Shown: positions 1 to 12,898 of the stretch, in pieces
Numbering within the stretch: the first letter of the stretch is position 1
Layout: every line of letters begins with the position of its first letter
Assembly (NCBI GenBank): GCA_027919835.1
Contig: JANVFP010000001.1
Span: forward strand, 930,001-994,000
DNA: 64,000 nucleotides
DNA from: Lentinula raphanica
Lineage: Eukaryota > Basidiomycota > Agaricomycetes > Agaricales > Omphalotaceae
Reading direction: 5' to 3'
The notes under the pieces: model-generated
Database searches by the model: none
What the model was told of the DNA's origin: nothing
What the model saw: only the letters and a program-made list of their open reading frames with translations
Position numbers and translations under genes: made by a program

Positions 1-74
1 TCGAAAGTCAAGTCCATCCCCTACTCACTGTTCAATATCTCACCACCTCGTGTAGATTCCGCAAAAGAAATACC

Positions 75-931
75 ATGAACCTTTGCCGATTACTCTTCTT
101 TGTCACCCTCGCCGTGCACGCCTCGAGCACCAACATTCCCCCTCCTCCAGCAGCCCACATCCCGGATCGAAATAAAGCACTAGACACACCGATAGAGACT
201 TCGGACGGACACGGACCTATCCAGCCCGTTTTGGGTGGTCCTAGCAAACCTTCTCGTCTTCCTCCTCACCCTGCTCCGAGTGAGAGTCAACCTGAAGTTC
301 ATCGTGCTGGCACTCCATCGGAGCTCCAGGTTCCAGCCGCAGCACATTTGATGAATGATAGACTGACTTCAGAGGAGCCTGGAACCAGTGAGGGTGCCAG
401 GAATCGGCATTCAACTGATGCACTGCTTCCATTCGCTCAGTCGTCCGCGATGGAGGCGGGGAATGCTCATTCCCCAGACCTCGTTTTCAGGAACAGGTGC
501 TACACATTTGCTGAGAGGCACCCGGAAGTTCTCGCAGTGTGCGGATACCTCGTTCTCGCGTCAATGATGTTCGCGCTCCAGGAAGTTATTACTATGAATC
601 AAGACACATCGAATAAGAGGAGAAGTCTAGTAGAATCTGGGAAGCCGGTGGAAGGGACAGAGAAAAGTGGTGCTTGGAAACCTGTAGGGCCGTGTGATTG
701 TCATGACGCGAGGGTAAGTTCGCTTTACCATCGTTCCTTTCTGTTTTTTGGATGCTTGAGGACTCACTCATCACTGCTCTTGATATCGACCAGGCATATT
801 TTGATGCAAATGGAAAACACGATTTGGATCCGAGTGTAAAGCATACAAAGAGACAAGTTCTAAAGTCTTTTTATCAGCTTCGTATCCCGAATGACGATGG
901 AATGGAGACTGAAGTGAAAGAGCTGGTGTAA
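75..931 (+). CDS. Secreted or membrane-anchored orphan protein
   Basis: Two exons, 75-713 and 794-931, joined across a GTAAGT...CAG intron of 80 nt; the join keeps frame and gives 258 residues. The N-terminus MNLCRLLFFVTLAVHASS is a clear signal peptide. The middle is Pro/Ser-rich and looks disordered. A hydrophobic stretch at about residues 152-172 (around LAVCGYLVLASMMFALQEV) could be a single membrane span, followed by a basic, hydrophilic tail. I recognise no domain. Without splicing the frame also stays open to 839, so the exact C-terminus rests on the intron, which has good consensus ends. Function unknown. Confidence 0.6.
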
Positions 932-1056
932 CTTATACTAGTAGCTATAGGAGGCTGCCATATTTGTACTACTCGATACATTACATATTATTCACACGTG
1001 CTTCTCCTTGTTCTTGACCAACCACCACCTCGAGTCATATAACAAACATCTCTGAA

Positions 1057-1982
1057 ATGATATCAGAAGATCATACAACTCTTGGAGCTGGAGACTCCTA
1101 CCTGGTCTTGGACTTACTCGACGAGGAGCTGAGCAAAGACGCCTTCCAGAAAGTGAAGGACGAAGTACAATGGGATGTTATGCACCATAGAGGCGGGTCA
1201 GTTTCCAGCCCATCTCCTCTGCTCTGATGAGTATCGCAGGTGGTGAAGTCCCAAGACTAGTCGCTGTACAAGGTCAAGTCAACCCAGATTTCAGCTTTCC
1301 CATCTATCGCCATCCATCAGACGAGTCACCTCCCCTTCGAAAATTCACGCCGACCGTAGAGTTGATTCGACAGGAAGTCCAGAAAATCCTTAAGCACCCA
1401 GTGAATCATGCTCTCATCCAACTGTACCGCTCAGGGAAAGACTATATTTCCGAGCATTCTGACAAGACAATTGACGTCGTGAAAGGAACGAGCATCGTCA
1501 ATGTCAGTCTCGGAGCACAGCGGACGATGACTTTGCGTACAAAGAAGGACCAAAGTCTCTCAGAAGACGGTGTGAATTCAAAAAGACAATATCAACGCTT
1601 TCCTCTCCCTCACAACTCTATGTTCGTCATGGGCCTCGAAACCAACCGACGCTGGCTGCACGCGATAAACCATGACAATCGACCGCTCAAGACGAAGTCT
1701 CCGGAGGAGCTGCAGCAGAACGGAGAGCGCATCAGCTTGACTTTTAGGCATATTGGAACGTTTTTGGATGGTCCGGATGAGAAGTTGATTTACGGGCAGG
1801 GAGCGAAAGGCAAGACGAGGGAAGAAGCTAGGCCGGTTATCAATGGTGAGGGACCTGAGACAGAGGCGTTACTCGAAGCGTTCGGGAAGGAGAACAAGGA
1901 TTCTAACTTCGTTTGGGACGAATGGTATGGGAACGGATCCGACGTTCATCACATCATCATGAGCGATACCACGTCGACGTGA
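1057..1982 (+). CDS. AlkB-like 2-oxoglutarate/Fe(II) dioxygenase
   Basis: The main exon (about 1256-1982) carries the double-stranded beta-helix signature of the AlkB-type 2OG-Fe(II) oxygenases: an HxD iron site (EHSDK, codon near 1454), a distal His (LHAINH, near 1659), and the 2OG-binding Arg pair region GERISLTFR (near 1720-1746). Family members oxidatively demethylate alkylated nucleic-acid bases or related substrates. The first exon, from ATG 1057, encodes MISEDHTTLGAGDSYLVLDL and runs to GT at 1197. The obvious acceptor (CAG at 1237-1239) puts a stop in frame. Joining at AG 1254-1255 keeps frame but drops the residues EVPR just before LVAVQG. So either that acceptor is used or the gene has a one-base lesion. 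Family is sure; exact exon 1 join is not. Confidence 0.75.
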
Positions 1983-2728
1983 ATTTCGGGGTATCATTTC
2001 CTCCATGTTTTCCTGTGCTCAATTCGATGTTTACACCTTTCTCTTTCAACTTCAAATTGAATGTCGGCAGAGGGCGGTTTATGACATACTCATATATGGG
2101 GCTCCTAGGATTCTCTTCGTACGAGCACTCGGGCTCATTATATCCCTGGTTGGCATTGCTTTTTCAAGGCCGCTCACTGCTCAGGCTTCCAACACCGCCT
2201 ATGTACTATGCAGCCATCCTTTAAACTGTGAAGATGGCAGGATGGACGCCGGTGGTCTCTTCTTGCATTGAGTCAACGATAAAGGAAGGCGGTATTAAGG
2301 AACAAATCGAACTTCGTATCTCTACCTGAGTGTTCCGAATCGAGTCGACTAACCTCATTTTGTCACCGAGGACGTGCTTCTTATGGTGGTACCAGTTTTT
2401 CTCGCGTAGACGGTAGGATCTCATAGCATTTGTATCTGCATTATGCAAGTTGGAGCAGACTCAGCCGAGAGGACGCTCAACGATACTTGGGCACGGAGTC
2501 GGAATTTCTCACAAGCCGGAGACCAGTGCAAATGGTATGAACTACTTTTCAAGGCGGTGCTACGATGAATCGATCATATTGACAGGGCATGCAGTTTTTG
2601 GTAAGCGCGCCGGCAACGAGTACTTAAAGTGAGGCTGGAGCAAGATCAAAAGTTTATACCGTCCCTCCTGCTCTTTCCAGTCTATCCACCTTTCTCCCAG
2701 ACTCCCATATCTTCGACCACGAATCATA
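1983..2728. other. Intergenic, no supportable gene
   Basis: 3' region of the AlkB-like gene and promoter of the tetraspan gene. Short open frames occur on both strands but show no domain, signal peptide or splice pattern. Confidence 0.5.
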
Positions 2729-3637
2729 ATGGCCCCGCATTTCCTCTGCTGTCTGCCGAGTGAGTCTCCGTCGTCTCTAGCGTTCAGCGTGTGAGGCTGC
2801 TCACTAATTGCCACTCGTTCTTTCAGTCAGGTTGGGTGCAGTAAGTCGACAGTGACTTCTCGCTTTACCTCTTATCGGACGCTCATCAAATCACCAATCC
2901 TCCATAGTTCTTCGTCGCCCTCATAGAACTCGTCATTTCTGGAATAGTAGCGGCCTTGATGTGGACTGCTCTGTACCTAAACTCGCAGGACAAACGTGTG
3001 TCACAGACCTCTATCTCCACCTCGTTCTCTTCATATCTCATCCACCCTTTGACTTCTAGTTTCCCCCTCACTATCCAGTAGTCAAAAGATCGCTTCCATC
3101 ATCTTCGGTGTCACATACACCATACTGTTCGTCGCTTCCGCGTTCGGTCTGATAGGAGTCCTTCGTAAAAAGATAAGCTGGATCCAGCAATTCCTGTCCT
3201 TCCTCCGAGGCTACCTTATCGGCAACACGATTGTGACCATTGTGAATATCATCATATTCTTCGTCGACAACAAGGACTCTGGTTCTTGTGTTATAACGGA
3301 CAGTAATGGAAACTGTCAAGATACCTCACTCTCGAGAGGTGCACAGATTGCGATTGTGATCGTAGTGGCGATTGTACCGTTGTTGATACTAGCTTGTACG
3401 TCCATCGTCTTTGATTCTGCTCGTGTGATTCTTGTCCTCAAGTCTCTTTCCTCAGATGCCTGCTGGATTCTTTCAGATTGTGTCAAATACCTCATCGACA
3501 AACAGGTATACCCAATGACATATTATCCGTTCTCGACTGGAGGTTATGCTGCTGTCGGAGCGAAGGAGGAGACCGTTTCGTTAACGCACAATAGTGGTTC
3601 AGCAACTGGCGCTCCTTATGCATCGGGAGGTGTTTGA
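2729..3637 (+). CDS. Tetraspan membrane protein
   Basis: Five exons fit: 2729-2759, a 14-nt micro-exon 2827-2840, 2908-2997, 3089-3395 and 3456-3637, giving 207 residues. The start MAPHFLCCLPIRLG leads into four hydrophobic segments: FFVALIELVISGIVAALMW, a span around IASIIFGVTYTILFVASAF, a span around GNTIVTIVNIIIFFV, and one around AQIAIVIVVAIVPLLIL. Between spans 3 and 4 lies a short loop with two Cys (SCVITDSNGNCQD). The tail is Tyr/Gly/Ser-rich and presumably cytosolic. The layout resembles small fungal tetraspan proteins of unknown function. The third intron has several possible ends; GTGTCA...AAAG keeps frame best. The last intron is exactly 60 nt, so retaining it would not break frame. 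Confidence 0.7.
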
Positions 3638-4362
3638 TGGAGAGGTTGCCCCGGATCGTCCGTGTTCTCTTTAGCATATTTATTCTGAAGAAGCGTCGAT
3701 GGCAATGGTCTGTACTCTGTCATGATCATTTCGACTCGATCATGCGTGCTGTATCTGTTTTTGACTATTAATGGATTCCATCCTCGCTTACGCCGTGCCA
3801 ATGGTTCACAAAGTGTCCACATACCTCTCGACTCCCGTACTTGGGATGGAACAGAATGAGGAGGGTAGTCCACAGGCCTGATAGAAGACTATGCTTAGTA
3901 GATTGTACATTATCCGATCTCAATGTTACTAGCCTACAATAACCCCGCCATGATCAAGGCTTAGATAACCGGTGTGCGAATGAGTAGGACGAGGAGGAGT
4001 TTGATTCGATAACAATAAATATAACTATCAGACATAAAATAAATAGAGCGCAAAAGGTACAATCCGCCGACGAACCACAACAGAGGGTGAACGACAGAGG
4101 TGTGAAGAATGCGACGGGTGAGAATTGTATGAAGAACGAAGAAATCGCAAAACCGAGAAATGAAAGTCGAACGAGAGCGTGCAACAAGGGCGCCCACATC
4201 CGATGATGATGAGACTTCATGAGTGCCTCCGAGTCCCTCGATTCGCGGCTCCAGTAAGTTCTCCCTCGACCGACTCTGAAACGGTCCGTTAGCAAAAGGG
4301 TATTGATTTCAAGAATGGTTTCATTTACCGACCGAGTTTCGCAAGGTTTCGCATCCCTTCCA
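3638..4362. other. Intergenic between convergent genes
   Basis: Spacer between the tetraspan gene and the minus-strand orphan; mostly two 3' ends. A minus-strand frame at 3954-4376 encodes a hydrophobic C-terminal stretch (around CALFILCLIVIFIVIES) and could be an alternative 3' exon of the orphan gene, but I see no convincing splice pair joining it. Confidence 0.4.
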
Positions 4363-5555
4363 TCACGACCTTCCACCCTGCGAAGAAGTGCCTGCCTTCT
4401 CTTTCTTTCGGGGCCGAGTCTTCAACGAAGACTTTTTATTAGACTCTTTTAAGTCTCTCAAATGGGTGATCAATTCATCCAAGAGGGTCCGTTTCTGCTC
4501 GTCATACGTGTTCTGTGTCTCTTCCGAAAAGTATGGCCTGGCACACTCCATGAGTGTGTCTGCCCACTTCCATTCTTTGAAGTGATCCCTGTCTGGCCGG
4601 CTACGACCTTTTCTCTTCGACGCGAGTTCTTTTTCTGCGTTTGTCCATTTGGCGATGTCTTCTGGATTACCACGGAATTGATGATTGTGATTTGATGCAG
4701 CACAATTTCGCAACGTGTCGATGTGGACGTCTCGAGCAACCGTACCAATGGGGAAGACATGTGCCTTTCGATTTGAAGCGATGATTGGTGTGACATGATC
4801 GGGTGAAATGATTTTGCCAGCGTCGCCAATGAGCAGAGAGACCTCGCTGGTTACGGATCCTCGCTTCAAATACACAATAAGCGAAATGGCTGAATCCCAA
4901 GTGAGTAAGTGTACGAACATTGAGAAAGCATAAAATCTCCTACATTCTTCGGCTTTAATTGTTAGCGCCGAGTTCAGTATTCCTCTCCAGTTACTCATCA
5001 CCATATCATTGATAACGTGCGAGTTCTTTAGACCTTGCATCACATCATGCAGAGACCTCCAACCATCGATGGAACCCTCATAAGGCCTAGGATCAGGCGT
5101 TGAATCCAGTGGTTCCGAAAATCGGCTCGCAAAATCCTGGTGTTTGGCAGACCAAAATCCAGGCCAGTTGAAGTTCCCTCTGGGACTTATAAAGAGAGCT
5201 TTGCCAATGTCATTCCCGGAGTGTGGCACTGGTGCTGCTGGATCTCCAAAATATTGATCATCTATGTGGATACTAGGGAGTTCCATCCTTATGTTCCCCT
5301 TGCTGAAGGTCATTATTGATAGAAGAATCGCTGCAATTCAATTCAGTGGCATCATAGGGCCTTATGCGAGCCTCACTTACAGCATTCGTATTCGCTCTGA
5401 ACAACCCCGAGCTGCTGCCAATCTATTGGCGGAGCGATAACGGCAATGCTGTTGATCAAGCACACAGCGAAACCCAAGAGGGAGAATCGGCGCAGGGAAA
5501 GCAAAGACGAGACTGGAGCCCGTATAAGCCGGATGACTACGTGGACAAGAGGCAT
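4363..5555 (-). CDS. Orphan protein with N-terminal signal anchor
   Basis: Two exons on the minus strand, 5381-5555 and 4363-5330, joined over a 50-nt GTAAGT...TTGCAG intron, give 380 residues. The N-terminus has a basic stretch and then a hydrophobic segment (FSLLGFAVCLINSIAVIAPP), so a signal anchor or signal peptide is likely. The middle has an aromatic-rich stretch (RRFYAFSMFVHLLTWDSAIS). The last 80 residues are strongly charged and Lys/Arg-rich, ending KTRPRKKEKAGTSSQGGRS, with coiled-coil character around EEQ/DEQKRTLLDELITHLRD. No domain recognised. A hydrophobic reading frame continues downstream (3954-4376) but has no ATG of its own near its start. Confidence 0.6.
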
Positions 5556-7571
5556 TGCAAGCGCGTTCGAAAAGTCGTGAAGTCCGTCTATCTATAGCCA
5601 TCATCAGCAAACACTATCAGATGTCGAAAGAGATTCACTACCACTGTGGACTTTTCACGTTCTTCAAAGGGATGTACACTGATTCACGACGATGTGGGTG
5701 GTAAGACGAAAGGAAGATTGGATACGTGTCAGTGAGTTTTTTCGCCTCTATCCTCCTTTATGTATCTCACTACACTTCGGGCAGGATCGGACCATCGACC
5801 ATTGGATATCAGCGTACTATATGGCTAATATGTATCACCTATTACATTGAATGAATCGTCCAAGGACGCGAAGTTCGAACTCATCAATCCCTCGACTCAC
5901 CATAGCGTCAAAGCGAGGAGGATAAGTAGTCAATAATATGCGACCAGACCTAGAGAAGCCTAAGGAAGCGCTAATAGTACTCATTACTTCAGAATAAGCA
6001 CCAGATGATTTGTACTGACCTGAGAGTCGTACAGTAACAATTCATATCAACTTCGGCCAGTATGGATACGACGACCAAAGTGGTTCAACAACAGACAAGG
6101 GTCTCATAGACCTTGAGTAGTATCTGACCGCATTTTCCAAATCAGCGCAAAATTGAGCGTTTGATGAATGTCGTACTTACTGCTTCTTCCTACAGCTCAC
6201 GGTGGCCATCGTGGAATATTGCAATGATAACCTCGGGCGCGGTTGTTCTGTGGGCTGTCAAAACGAAACTTTCAACTGAGCCTCGACATTTGTAAGGCTC
6301 TGTCACGACTCGTAGAGTGTTTCGTGAAGAACGTGTTCGTCTATAGATGGAATTCTAGGGACTTTCTCGGTCGTTCTTCCTAATGGAATCAGCAAGTTAG
6401 CTGTATTGATGATCCAAAAATAGTTGTGCGAAGGTTCAGTTCTGAGTTCATCGAACCCTGCTATATGCCATCTATAGGTTGGGAATCAGGATACATAACG
6501 GAAGCGGTATTCCATAGACGGATGTTGTTTATACTCCAGGTACATACCTTCAGGTTTGGAAGAAGTTTTGAAAATGTAGGAACTCGTTGGATGACATTCC
6601 CAATGGAAGAGAGATGGAGACCTGGTACTATCGTAAACACTGCTCCTGTCAACAAAGAGCACGAAGAGGGATATGTTGATGTATTTGAGCGTGTCAGAGC
6701 CAGAGCCAGAAGACGCTGAGATTATAGATATCGCCAATCGAACGCCTTGGATATTGGTGCAGACCGGAGAACTCCGAGAAGGTAAAGCTCGAGAACGAAC
6801 AGATACCGAGGATCATGAAACCATCCTATCTGAGCCGAAATGAGGTTCCTTTCTCAGTCTGTTCCAGTCTGTTCCTTTACGACCGCCTTGTATTAGCTGG
6901 TATTATGGATGTCGCTCGCGAGTCGCAGGCACAGGGGATAAATTCACCTTGCCAAATGAAGAGTTCCGTGTGAATGGTTCAATGTTGACGAGTACTTCCT
7001 TGGTTACGAATTTCTTGCAAGCATTTTGCGCGCTTTTATCACATCTTTATTCACAACCACCATCTTTGCTCGCTGATATCGACCTCTTTCGTTCCCGACA
7101 CTCGTTTTCTGGTTTTGTTTGACGTTGTGGAAGAAGAAGAAGAAGAGAAAACCTTGATCTTCTGTCTCTTTCGGAACTTTTTCTTGAAATTTCCTTCCGC
7201 GGGATCGGCATCTGTTCTGCATCTAAGGTTAGGGTTTCTATAAAAGGTAAGTTTCATCAACAGGGTCACTTTAAATTTCTGTTCTACGGGATGAACGCCG
7301 TTGGGCCTGGGTTTTTTTCGTCCTTGTCCTCTGACCACGCTTGTAAAAGGCAACTACACGAGGCCGAAAGTTTCCCAACACGAGGCTAGCGCGTTCAAAT
7401 CAGGTTCTCTGCTGTTCGACTACTGTCTTCATCGTTCCCGTAGACGGCGACGACGATCAGCGAGCCTGGGTCCACAAAATTCCTAAAAAATTCCATAAAA
7501 ATTTGTTCGACGCGATCCTTATTGACGTTTACTTTCCCCCCTTACGTTCTTGACGTTTTCTGACGGTCATT
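5556..7571. other. Two-kilobase stretch without a clear gene
   Basis: I see scattered short frames (e.g. 6426-6719 plus; 6486-6737 minus), none with convincing coding character or splice sites that build a protein. The minus strand around 6460-6740 has hydrophobic frames interrupted by stops and could be a decayed membrane-protein gene, but I cannot identify the family. The last few hundred bases are pyrimidine-rich and probably form the promoter of the gene at 7572. Confidence 0.4.
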
Positions 7572-10500
7572 ATGTTTTTCTTTACTCGTTCACATTCACG
7601 GTCACGACAGCCCACCCCAGAGCAGAACGGTTCTTCAACTGGTGACGCCGAGTCGCCTGTCGACAACGGTAATTCTTCAGAACGTCCTACTTCACATTCT
7701 CCAGCTGGAATGTCAAGGGACTCTGACGGATATCCTACTTGGCTCCCACAAAGACCTCCCCCTCCTCCACCCGCTTCTACTTTTGCTTCCTCCGTTGGCG
7801 GTCATGATTCGCTTCCCCCGCCAACTCCTAGTCCTATGCCTGGCGGTAGAAAGCCTACGCCCCGCTCTGTGAGGATCGTTAGCCTGGAGCAGCATGAAGC
7901 TGAGAAGGCACGGGAAGCAACCGATCACACTCGCGTTCCATCCCACCATCGTGTTTGGTCAAGAGCTACAGGGTCAGCGCTCACCCCGACTGCGTTCTCT
8001 CCGGACCCTTACCCACCTCAGCTTCCTGCTCCCAGGTTTCGTTCGCGAGGTGTCAACTTTGATCTCATGCGTAACCCTTCCCTCAAATCCAAATTCTACT
8101 ATTACCTTTCCTACATCCTGTTGTTTGCGCACATACCGTTGCAAACTTTCTTTGACTTTAATGCTGTATTTATATTGATCGAGTGAGCGTCCTTTGTTTT
8201 CTTTAACACTCTTGCTGACTTGAGATGCATAGGGTTTCCAAATTCCCGAATCCTATAGCTCCTGGGGTGCCTGGCTCTGGTAGAAACTGGGCGTTGGGTG
8301 CAGCTGCTTACATTGCTTGCTGGTTTGTCTGGATTTTTGTGGTCTGCATTATCTACGAACTTGTTTATTCATTCATCCGGAGATGGAGAATAAGTGAGTC
8401 TGCCCATGATCCGTGAACAGTTCCAGTGCTTACCCTCTTCCTCAGAACGGCCTGCGATCTATCCCATATACCTTTCTTCTCCCGCTTTCAAGTTCGCTTC
8501 CTTGACGTCTTATTCGAACTTTTGTTTTCTTCAACACCTTCGATATACCGCCTTTTTCGGTGACCACGGTGGTATACGTGACGGACTGGCAGAGACATTC
8601 TGGTTCTACTCGCAGAACCTTCCCACTGTTGCGCTGCTTCTACCGCGTGCAGGGCTTTCGCTCGCCCTTCTCTTCAGCTTTAGCTCTGGCAACTCAATAA
8701 TCGCTGATGCAGGCATCAGTCTCAGAGACGCGACCTTCTTCCGTGATGATGGAGCGCTGACCGACTATGCCCGAGGAGTGCTTATCACTAACGCAGCATG
8801 GACTGCGTGGAAGATCCTGGTCCTGTTCACAAGCTGGTGAGTTCTCCGTACTGATATCTCTCATCCCAAGTAATGTCTTTGCATAGGATTGGACTTTGGG
8901 TCGTCAGCGGTCAAGGTTGCGCCGGTTTATGTGGCCCAAGATATCGCTGGGAAGAGGAAGATGCAGAGAAGACGAGAACTTCGGTTTACAGCGTGGATGA
9001 CCTCTCTGAAAGCGAACAACCCCTTCCTTGGTCATGGAAAGAGAACACCCGCATGCGGATCCTCGATGCGTACGACTTCTGCTGTGTCACGGCCTATCCA
9101 CTGTCTGGACGATGGGGACATCACAAGAAACCTTCCGATATGAGTGACTTACTAGGTACAGCTTATCCTCTCCCGATGCCCGAGTCCCCAGGAGGGTTCG
9201 AGGGCATGGACAGGTTGATGGCTGCTGTAGGTCTTCCCTCGGAATCACATATTCACCAGCCCCGCAGAGGAGTTCTCTCAGATGAGTTGTTCAAACAACC
9301 AGAGGCCGGGCCAAGTGCAATTCGAGGCAGATATGAAGTCCCAACGGATCTTGCTGCCGTCATTCCAAAAGTCGTACCACGTACTTCGAGAGAACGGGAT
9401 ATTGCTTCTCCATCAGCGCCGTTGATGAAGCTTCCATATCCATTCACCGCGTCAGGAGCTGCCCAGGTGTCCAGTGATGATGAGAAGATTCCTTTCCCGC
9501 CCTCTCCGTCTGTGCAAAGCTTCAAAGAGTCCAGCAGTGGAACTAAGAGTAGGAGTAAAGGAAACAGTGGTACCACCGAAGAAGAGGAAGAGGAAGATGG
9601 TGACGAAGAGGAGGAAGAGGTAGATTCCGGAGCCCAAACGACAAGTGAAGAACCTTCTTCAGGTTCAGGCCGTGCCTCGAACTCCATGTCAAGTTTGGGT
9701 CACCCAGTATCGTCTCGTTATCCATTCCAATTCCGTCATCCCACAAGGGGAGCCAGCTACTCTTCCGGTGTACCCTCGCATGCTACCCCTCCATCCAATG
9801 GTCATTCGATCGCTTCTCGTTTCTCCCAGAACACCCGTTCTACTGGTAATCGTGAATCCACCGATTCTCATTCCCCTAGGTCTCATTACACTTCCGGATC
9901 TGATGCCGCCAGTCCTACTAGCATGAGTGGACTGCCAATGCCGCCTAGACATCCTCAGCAGTATCAGGGTCGAGGAAGAGCACGAGCGGGCACGGTCCCA
10001 GTACCTTCAGTCCAATCATCTCCTAGCATTGATTTCCCGGCTCGAAGGACTCGTGTCCGTGGTCGCACTAGTGACCCGTATCATGTTTCCTCCCCTGAAC
10101 CAGCGCTTTGGAGCTCCGATTTGGAACATGATGATTTGGAAGACTTGTCGCATATTGAGGATTCGCGTGTTGAAGATTCGATCATGGATTCGCGCATCGA
10201 GGACTCTATTATGGAACAACCCGAACCAGAGGGATCGCAAGAAGCGGCGGAAGGTGAAGACGTTGTTGGACTATTGTCTCCTTCTGGAGTACCAAGTCCA
10301 AGAACGTCCTTATCTGCGTTGAGACATAGAGCCAGTACTCTGTCCTCCCACCACCGCAGGAGTTTCGGCACAGGAAGCGGCAGTGGTTCTCGCTCCGGAT
10401 CGAATTCACGTACCAATTCACACTCTGGATCATCTTCAGGTTCGAGGTCTCGTGCGGGATCCATATCTGTGGTCATGTCTGTTCGGTCCAGAGCACAATC

Positions 10501-11128
10501 GTTGATGCAAAACGTCAGCACTGCCTCTCGATCTAGTTTGGAGCTCGTGCAAGGTGCGATGCGGTCAAGGGCGAATTCGTCTATGGCACGGCTCGAGGAG
10601 GACTCGCCGTATCATTCAGACCGTACGCACTCGAGGTCTGCAAGTGGCTCAGATGGCCTAATGAGTAGTCAAGAGAATTATACCTTCGGCCAGCGTTTGC
10701 CATTCAGAGCCTATCAAGATCAGGTCAAGGAAGAAACTCGCAGCCCTGAGCCTTTGTCGCCCACTTCTCAAGCTACCAATCCTCAACTTCGTGAAATGCA
10801 GTCCCAGCAGTCTCTCGATACGCCTTCGTTGTTTGCTCCTTCGGAGGCAGCACCTCCTTCGCTACATCGCTCGGAAACAACAATGCATCAAGACCCCCAT
10901 AACGAACCTTCCGGGCTCGCAATACCCGGTGCGCAACGACCGAACGCATTGGAACCAACGTCAGAACAAAGCAGCCCTCCAGACATCAGCACGGCGGCGG
11001 CGTCGTTCGTGACTGCACCTGTAACGGTGGAAGGGTCTACAACAGATGAAAGTGGACGGACACCTTCAAGCTGGGGTGGTATCACTCATATGGTCGATCG
11101 CTCTGATGGAACGTGGAGGCCTGCATGA
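7572..11128 (+). CDS. Large multi-span membrane protein with low-complexity tail
   Basis: Four exons, 7572-8182, 8233-8393, 8446-8836 and 8887-11128, give 1,134 residues with frame kept at all three GTGAGY...AG introns. Residues 1-170 are Pro/Ser-rich (run of seven Pro at PQRPPPPPPAS). Hydrophobic segments follow: around FYYYLSYILLFAHIPLQTFF, around AAYIACWFVWIFVVCIIYEL, one around LPTVALLLPRAGLSLALLFS, and one around AWTAWKILVLFTSWIGLWVV which spans the last exon junction. The final ~650 residues are disordered: an acidic run (EEEEEEDGDEEEEEVD), Ser/Arg/Gly repeats (GSGSGSRSGSNSRTNSHSGS) and short acidic near-repeats with the motif R-[VI]-E-D-S-I-M. The membrane core looks conserved; the tail is probably a cytosolic, phosphorylatable platform. 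Function unknown. Confidence 0.7.
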
Positions 11129-12262
11129 ATGAAGCCTGTCACTGTCCAAAAAAGCTTGTCTGTTTTTCTTCCTCCGTCACAAACGCGAATCGATCATCGA
11201 AACCCTCTGCTCCTCTTCCAGATTTGTGAAACCTTCGTAATACAACTTGCCCTTACTGCGGGTCGTTTGCAGTAAGTATCCTTCAGCCGACATTCGTATT
11301 CATCGTACTTATTAGACATCACTGTGAAATCAGACATAAATGATTACTGACTGACAATGTATCCTGCCTGTTACGACTTATCTCCCACTCTCCATTTCCT
11401 GACCACCTTGTTTTACTTACCCTTCCGATCTTCGTCCAAGATTGGATCCAACTTTCGACAATCGCACCACTTTTTCGCGCAAAACCCTTCATCTTATGTT
11501 TATATCCTTTGTTATTCTCCGTTGGAAAAATTAGGATTAACTAACTAGCCTTTGCCACTCCTCCTCCTACTTCTATATCCAGCAACATTTACTAGTAGCC
11601 TTCTCTGCCGCAGATCCTATCCTCCGATATGAAGAGGTTAATGCTCGAGGTATTACTGTAGTTTATGTAGTGCCTTTACAATACATTCAAACAGCGTTTA
11701 TCCAAGATGACTCGCCGCACGAGGTGGGTGTAGAAGTGACTTCAATGATAGCACCAAGTTCATACTTTGTTCATAACAGATGTCACATTTCAATCTAGGT
11801 TTGACTGCAAGGTGTACCATGCATGTTTTCGTGCATGATTCTATTGTAATCAATGCCCTTGTACTCAAGAATTTTTTGACTCACAATCCCCATGCGCCAC
11901 ATCCAAGAGCCACAACAATTATCGCAGACTCATCACTATTCATTTTGACTCGGGAGACGGTCCAGTCTTCCACTGCGCATTGAATTTGTGCTTGGTAGTC
12001 AATTGCAATTGACTCAGTTGTCGCATTGTCTTTCTCGCAAATTCTTCATTTATGGTAATCGAAGGATGGTCTTATTGTTCTCTTTTCAGTCATAGCTCCT
12101 CCTTTGTATTTCTTTTTGTTCCGTTATGTGTGGTCATATGGCTCGATCTCCTACTGTGTTATAAGCACCTTTGCTTCGAAGTAGGTGAGTTCTATACCCA
12201 AACTCAAGCTCGACAATTTCTATATCCTATCAAGTTGTACATACTTAATCAGTGCCCTCGCA
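11129..12262. other. Intergenic, no supportable gene
   Basis: AT-richer sequence between two plus-strand genes. Short frames (11357-11548, 11780-11983) lack any sign of being coding. A TTATAAG motif near 12159 is a possible TATA element for the gene at 12263. Confidence 0.45.
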
Positions 12263-12898
12263 ATGTCGGACTTTGCCAAGCTCGTCAAATTCACTCCTTT
12301 GATCAAACCAAACGTACCATCTTCACCTACTTTCACTGTTCCTTTAGCACCTCGAAATGTTTCAGACCACACGTAGGTCTTATAATTATATCACCTCTCA
12401 CCCAACCTCGATATGACTAACCTCCTTTTCAGAATCCATGAATCGCTCAAAACACTGCCCGACAATGTATCCCTGTCAAATGATGATATGTGGTTGCAGC
12501 TTTTGACTCCAGCTGGCTTTGTCGATGAGAGCAGCTATTATTTTCCTTCAATCGATCCACCCATGGATCCGAAGGATATTGAACAATTCACGGAAATGTA
12601 TTTCAACGCGCCTCAGGGTGAAACTTCTATGGCGACAACTGAAGGCGCGCTCGGTTTGATTGACTCGCATACCCCTCTGCGAAGGGAGACAACACCCGAG
12701 TTCTCATCGGTGGAAGACTCCCCCATCCCTCCGTATAGTCCCGAGGAGGTTGAACAATTATTGTCTGCATTGACCCAGTCCGAATGGCCGTCAACTTTTG
12801 ACACGACGGTGGTGGAGGGGGAAGTGCTGAATGAAATTTCTGCTGCTATCGGATCCATCGAAGAGGGTAGTAGCAGTGTTATGGACACATCTTTTTGA
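12263..12898 (+). CDS. Small acidic orphan protein
   Basis: Two exons, 12263-12372 and 12433-12898, over a GTAGGT...TTTTCAG intron, give 191 residues starting MSDFAKLVKFTPLIKPNV. The ATG follows a CGCA context and fits a Kozak-like start. The protein is acidic and Pro/Ser/Thr-rich (PPYSPEEVEQLLSALTQSEW), with no signal peptide, membrane span or domain I recognise. Its strand and style match the next gene downstream, but there is no evidence of joint function. Confidence 0.55.
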
